Source: DATBGO01 sp050011895 (GTDB lineage: Bacteria > Actinomycetota > Actinomycetes > Streptosporangiales > Streptosporangiaceae). Taken from it: 32,901 nt of DNA. Positions 30,245 to 32,901 of this stretch are shown here, one piece after another; within the stretch, counting starts at the first letter, position 1, and each line of letters begins with the position of its first letter. The position numbers and the translations under genes are program-made. The stretch is taken from contig JBEKIF010000050.1 in NCBI GenBank assembly GCA_050011895.1, forward strand, positions 1 through 32,901. Reading direction: 5' to 3'. The notes beneath the pieces were generated by a model. That model ran no database searches, was not told the origin of the DNA, and saw only the letters and a program-made list of their open reading frames with translations.

Positions 30245-32704
30245 GTGAGCCAGCGCATCAGGATGGCGGTCCGGGTCGAGGGGATCGTGCAGGGCGTCGG
30301 CTTCCGCCCGTTCGTGTATGCGCTGGCGGCCCGCCTCGGCCTCGGCGGCCTGGTGGGCAATGATGTCGACGGAGTCTTCGCGGAGGTTGAAGGGGCCCCG
30401 GCGGCCGTTAAGGAGTTTCTTCTTTCGCTGGAACGAGATGCCCCTCCGCTGGCCCGGATCGAGCGGGTGACCGCTGCTCCGCTGGTACCGGATGGCTGTA
30501 CGGTCTTCGCCATCGCGCCGAGCGAGCCGGGCGGCACCCGGCGTGCCCTGGTGTCGGCGGACACCGCGACGTGCGCGGACTGTCTGGCCGAACTCGCCGA
30601 TCCGGCGGACCGGCGGTACGGCTACCCGTTCATCAACTGCACCAACTGCGGGCCGCGTTTCACCATCATCCGCGATGTGCCCTACGACAGGCCGCTGACC
30701 ACGATGGCCAGCTTCGCCATGTGCGGCCAGTGCGCCGCGGAGTATCACGACCCGGCGGACCGGCGGTTTCACGCTCAGCCGGTCTGCTGCCCGGCGTGCG
30801 GGCCGCGACTGTCCCTGCTCAGGCCGGACGGGACAGTAGTCCCCGGTGATCCGCTGACTGCAGCTGCCGGCCTGCTCAGGCGAGGTCAGGTGGTCGCGGT
30901 CAAGGGGCTCGGCGGCTACCACCTGGCCGCGGACGCGGCCAGCGAAGCGGCCGCCGCCGCGCTGCGCTCCCGCAAGCACCGGGAGGACAAGCCGTTCGCC
31001 GTGATGGTCGCCGATATCGACGCGGCAGGCCGGCTCTGCGAGATGGATGCGGCTGGCGCGGCGCTGCTCGCCAGCGCGAGGCGGCCGATCGTGCTGCTGG
31101 CCAGGCGACCTGGCGCTGGGCTGGCTGGCGCCGGGCTGGCTGGCGCCGGGCTGGCTGGCGCCGGGCTGGCAGGCGCCGGGCTGGCAGGCACTGTGGCGGC
31201 CGCGGTGGCGCCGCGCAACCGGGAACTCGGCCTTATGCTTCCCTACACGCCGCTGCATCACCTGCTGCTCAGGGAGGTCGCTGGTCCAATCGTGCTGACC
31301 AGCGGAAATGTCTCGGACGAGCCCATCGCTTACACCGACGCCGATGCGCTGAAGCGGCTAGGCGGCATCGCCGACGCGTTCCTCACCCACGACCGGGGGA
31401 TTCACGTCAGGACCGATGATTCGGTGGCACGCGCGGTTCGCGGCAGGCAGACGCTGATCAGGAGGTCCCGCGGCTACGCGCCGGAGCCGCTCGCCGTGCG
31501 CACCGCCTTCCGGCGTCCGGTGCTGGCCTGCGGGGCCGAGCTGAAGAACACCTTCTGCCTGGCCAAGGAGGGACGTGCGTTCATCTCCCAGCACATCGGC
31601 GATCTGGAGAACTACGAGACGCTCCGGTCCTTTACCGAAGGCATCGAGCACTTCAAGCGGCTGTTCGATATCACCCCGGAGCTGGTGGCGCACGACCTGC
31701 ACCCCGATTACCTGTCCACCACATACGCGGCGGGCCTTTCCGGCGTGGACCTGACGGCCGTGCAGCACCACCATGCGCACATCGCTTCCTGCCTGGCCGA
31801 CAACGGCGCGGACGGCCCGGTCATCGGGGTTGCCTTCGACGGCACCGGTTATGGCGCCGACGGCACCATCTGGGGCGGTGAGTTCCTCGTCGCCGATCTT
31901 GCCGGATTCGAGCGGGCCGGCCACCTCAGCCCGGTGCCGATGCCGGGAGGTTCCGCTGCGATCAGGCAGCCGTGGCGGATGGCAGCCGCCTACCTGGACG
32001 CTGCCGCACCGGGTTTCCCGGCCGGACTGGTACCGGCTGGAGTGGCACCGGCCGGACTGGTACCAGCCGGACTGGTATCAGCCGGACTGGCACCGGCCGG
32101 CCTGGACGTCGCCAGGCGGAACGAAGCGGACTGGGATGCCGTGATCCAGCTGGCGCGCCGGGGGGTCAACGCCCCGCTCACCTCCAGCGCGGGGCGGCTT
32201 TTCGACGCGGTCGCTGCCATCATCGGCGTGCGCGATGTGATCAGCTACGAGGGCCAGGCCGCCGTCGAGCTCGAGCAGCTTGCCGACCCGGCGGAGCGTG
32301 GCAGCTACCGGGCCAGGATCCTGCCCGGGCCGCCGCTGCAGGTCGCCGGGACCGACCTGGTCCTGGCGGTGGTCGAGGACCTCGCGGCCGGGACCGATCC
32401 GGCGGTCGTGGCAGCCAGATTCCACCACGGTGTCGCCGCCGTGATCGAGGAATGCTGCACGGTGCTGCGTGACGAGCGCGGCCTGACCGTGGTGGCGCTG
32501 TCCGGCGGGGTTTTCCAGAACCTGATGCTGGGCACGGAGGTCGCCGCGCGGCTGGCGGCGCGCGGGTTCGAGGTCCTTGTCCATTCGCGGGTGCCGTGCA
32601 ACGACGGCGGGATCAGCCTGGGCCAGGCCGTGCGGTGGCGCTGGTCGCGGTGGCGCTGGTCGCGGTGGCGCTGGTCGCGGTGGCGCTGGTCGCGGTGGCG
32701 CTAG
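30245..32704 (+). CDS. hypF: HypF carbamoyltransferase, [NiFe]-hydrogenase maturation
   Basis: This 819-residue protein forms the thiocarbamate on HypE from carbamoyl phosphate, the source of the cyanide ligands of the hydrogenase active site. Domains in order are acylphosphatase (VEGIVQGVGFRPFVYALAAR), two zinc-finger pairs (CADC...CTNCGPRF and CGQC...CPACGPRL), YrdC-like (GLGGYHLAADA, RKHREDKPFAVMVAD, VLTSGNVSDEPI) and the Kae1-like carbamoyl-transfer domain (LVAHDLHPDYLST, VQHHHAHIASCLAD, VAFDGTGYGADGTIWGGEFL, SGGVFQNLMLG). It is longer than the usual 750-780 residues. Three in-frame 15-bp arrays add AGLAG units, PAGLV units and a WRWSR tail. The stop lies inside the last array and overlaps the hypB stop. 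Confidence 0.96.
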   Translation: MSQRIRMAVRVEGIVQGVGFRPFVYALAARLGLGGLVGNDVDGVFAEVEGAPAAVKEFLLSLERDAPPLARIERVTAAPLVPDGCTVFAIAPSEPGGTRRALVSADTATCADCLAELADPADRRYGYPFINCTNCGPRFTIIRDVPYDRPLTTMASFAMCGQCAAEYHDPADRRFHAQPVCCPACGPRLSLLRPDGTVVPGDPLTAAAGLLRRGQVVAVKGLGGYHLAADAASEAAAAALRSRKHREDKPFAVMVADIDAAGRLCEMDAAGAALLASARRPIVLLARRPGAGLAGAGLAGAGLAGAGLAGAGLAGTVAAAVAPRNRELGLMLPYTPLHHLLLREVAGPIVLTSGNVSDEPIAYTDADALKRLGGIADAFLTHDRGIHVRTDDSVARAVRGRQTLIRRSRGYAPEPLAVRTAFRRPVLACGAELKNTFCLAKEGRAFISQHIGDLENYETLRSFTEGIEHFKRLFDITPELVAHDLHPDYLSTTYAAGLSGVDLTAVQHHHAHIASCLADNGADGPVIGVAFDGTGYGADGTIWGGEFLVADLAGFERAGHLSPVPMPGGSAAIRQPWRMAAAYLDAAAPGFPAGLVPAGVAPAGLVPAGLVSAGLAPAGLDVARRNEADWDAVIQLARRGVNAPLTSSAGRLFDAVAAIIGVRDVISYEGQAAVELEQLADPAERGSYRARILPGPPLQVAGTDLVLAVVEDLAAGTDPAVVAARFHHGVAAVIEECCTVLRDERGLTVVALSGGVFQNLMLGTEVAARLAARGFEVLVHSRVPCNDGGISLGQAVRWRWSRWRWSRWRWSRWRWSRWR
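31112..31186 (+). repeat. 15-bp tandem repeat inside hypF, YrdC region
   Basis: Five units of GGCGC(C/T)GGGCTGGC(T/A) encode repeated GAGLA pentapeptides between LLARRPGAG and TVAAAVAPRNRELG, which is a loop in the YrdC-like domain. Confidence 0.9.
32021..32105 (+). repeat. 15-bp tandem repeat inside hypF, C-terminal domain
   Basis: Five and a half degenerate units of the type GCCGGACTGGTACCG encode repeated AGLVP/AGLAP pentapeptides between AAAPGFP and DVARRNEADW. Confidence 0.85.
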
Positions 32705-32723
32705 TCGCGGTGGTACTCGTCGC
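32634..32723 (+). repeat. 15-bp tandem repeat at the hypF stop
   Basis: Six units of GGTGGCGCTGGTCGC run through the end of hypF. The fifth has GCTAGT and supplies the stop; the sixth is degenerate. The array replaces the normal HypF C-terminus after GISLGQAV with RWRWS repeats. On the opposite strand its last units form the 3' end of hypB. Confidence 0.9.
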
Positions 32724-32901
32724 GTGGGGCCGGAGTCCGGCGGCGCAGCCAGTCGTACCAGGCGTCCATCCCTTCCCCGGTCACCGCCGACAGCTTCAGC
32801 ATCATCGCGCCCGGGCTGATCTTCCTGAGGTCGGCGGCGTAGCGCCGGGCGTCGAAATCAACGTAGGGCAGCAGGTCGGTCTTGGTGACCAGGACGAGGT
32901 C
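32701..32901 (-). CDS. hypB: HypB, nickel-inserting GTPase, C-terminal part
   Basis: The minus strand at the window edge is open and reads DLVLVTKTDLLPYVDFDARR, then the MLKLSAVTGEGMDAWYDWLR stretch and EYHRD. This is the HypB C-terminus, with the guanine-specificity motif (T/N)KxD in VTKTDLLPYVDFD and the SAxTGEG motif. HypB delivers nickel to the hydrogenase large subunit together with HypA. The 5' part, with the P-loop and metal site, is outside the window. The stop TAG (32703-32701) overlaps the hypF TAG (32702-32704) in a CTAG, so the genes converge tail to tail. Confidence 0.92.
   Translation of the reverse strand, partial: DLVLVTKTDLLPYVDFDARRYAADLRKISPGAMMLKLSAVTGEGMDAWYDWLRRRTPAPRDEYHRD

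Overview
The window is GC-rich (roughly 70 %), uses GTG starts freely and carries many typically actinobacterial families: an ECF42 sigma factor with its YCII/DGPF partner, an Acg-type nitroreductase, two DinB/DUF664 (mycothiol-transferase-like) proteins, a PIG-L deacetylase and [NiFe]-hydrogenase maturation genes. A soil actinomycete of the Streptosporangiales or a neighbouring lineage fits best. This placement rests on gene content and codon style, not on a marker gene.

Layout. 1-48 is the 3' end of a tRNA-Thr(CGT). From 49 to about 3.6 kb the DNA is sparse and decayed: an orphan HigA-like antitoxin with a collapsed HigB toxin gene, a DinB protein, a SnoaL-like protein, strong hairpins, and a frameshifted IS481-family transposase remnant. 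This looks like an old integration site beside the tRNA, but no integrase or second att copy is visible. 3680-5739 holds the YCII protein and ECF42 sigma pair. 5690-9688 has a plasmid or integrative-element flavour: a coupled two-gene operon encoding a Cys4 protein, inverted repeats in its promoter, a cluster of DnaA-box-like 9-mers, an alpha/beta hydrolase, an orphan ParA-type ATPase, a nine-copy 18-bp array beside parA, and a divergent Trp-rich small protein. 9715-12611 has a PRC-barrel protein, an Asp-box (BNR) beta-propeller coupled to a MoaD/ThiS-like protein, and a DUF4389 membrane protein. 12612-13314 is non-coding, with a MITE-like inverted repeat and a 31-bp array. 13315-18748 has a UvrD-family helicase and, converging on it, a response regulator, histidine kinase and Acg nitroreductase operon. 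19015-23612 is mostly envelope and transport: a small membrane protein, a lipoprotein, a DHA2 MFS exporter and a ChrA-type transporter, with a second DinB protein between the two transporters. 23675-30150 holds a C5-methyltransferase remnant, a serpin, a PLP decarboxylase, an aquaporin-family channel, an anti-sigma-type ATPase, a DksA/TraR zinc finger and a PIG-L deacetylase. The window ends with hypF converging on the 3' end of hypB.

The most striking global property is the density of short tandem arrays (units of 15, 16, 18, 23, 31 and 33 bp). Several lie inside or at the 3' ends of genes and have lengthened proteins in frame (HypF, the histidine kinase, the PLP decarboxylase). The most system-like novelty candidate is 8.2-9.7 kb: a ParA ATPase, a centromere-like iteron array flanked by a repeated decamer, and an unknown divergent small protein, lying about 2 kb from a DnaA-box-like cluster.
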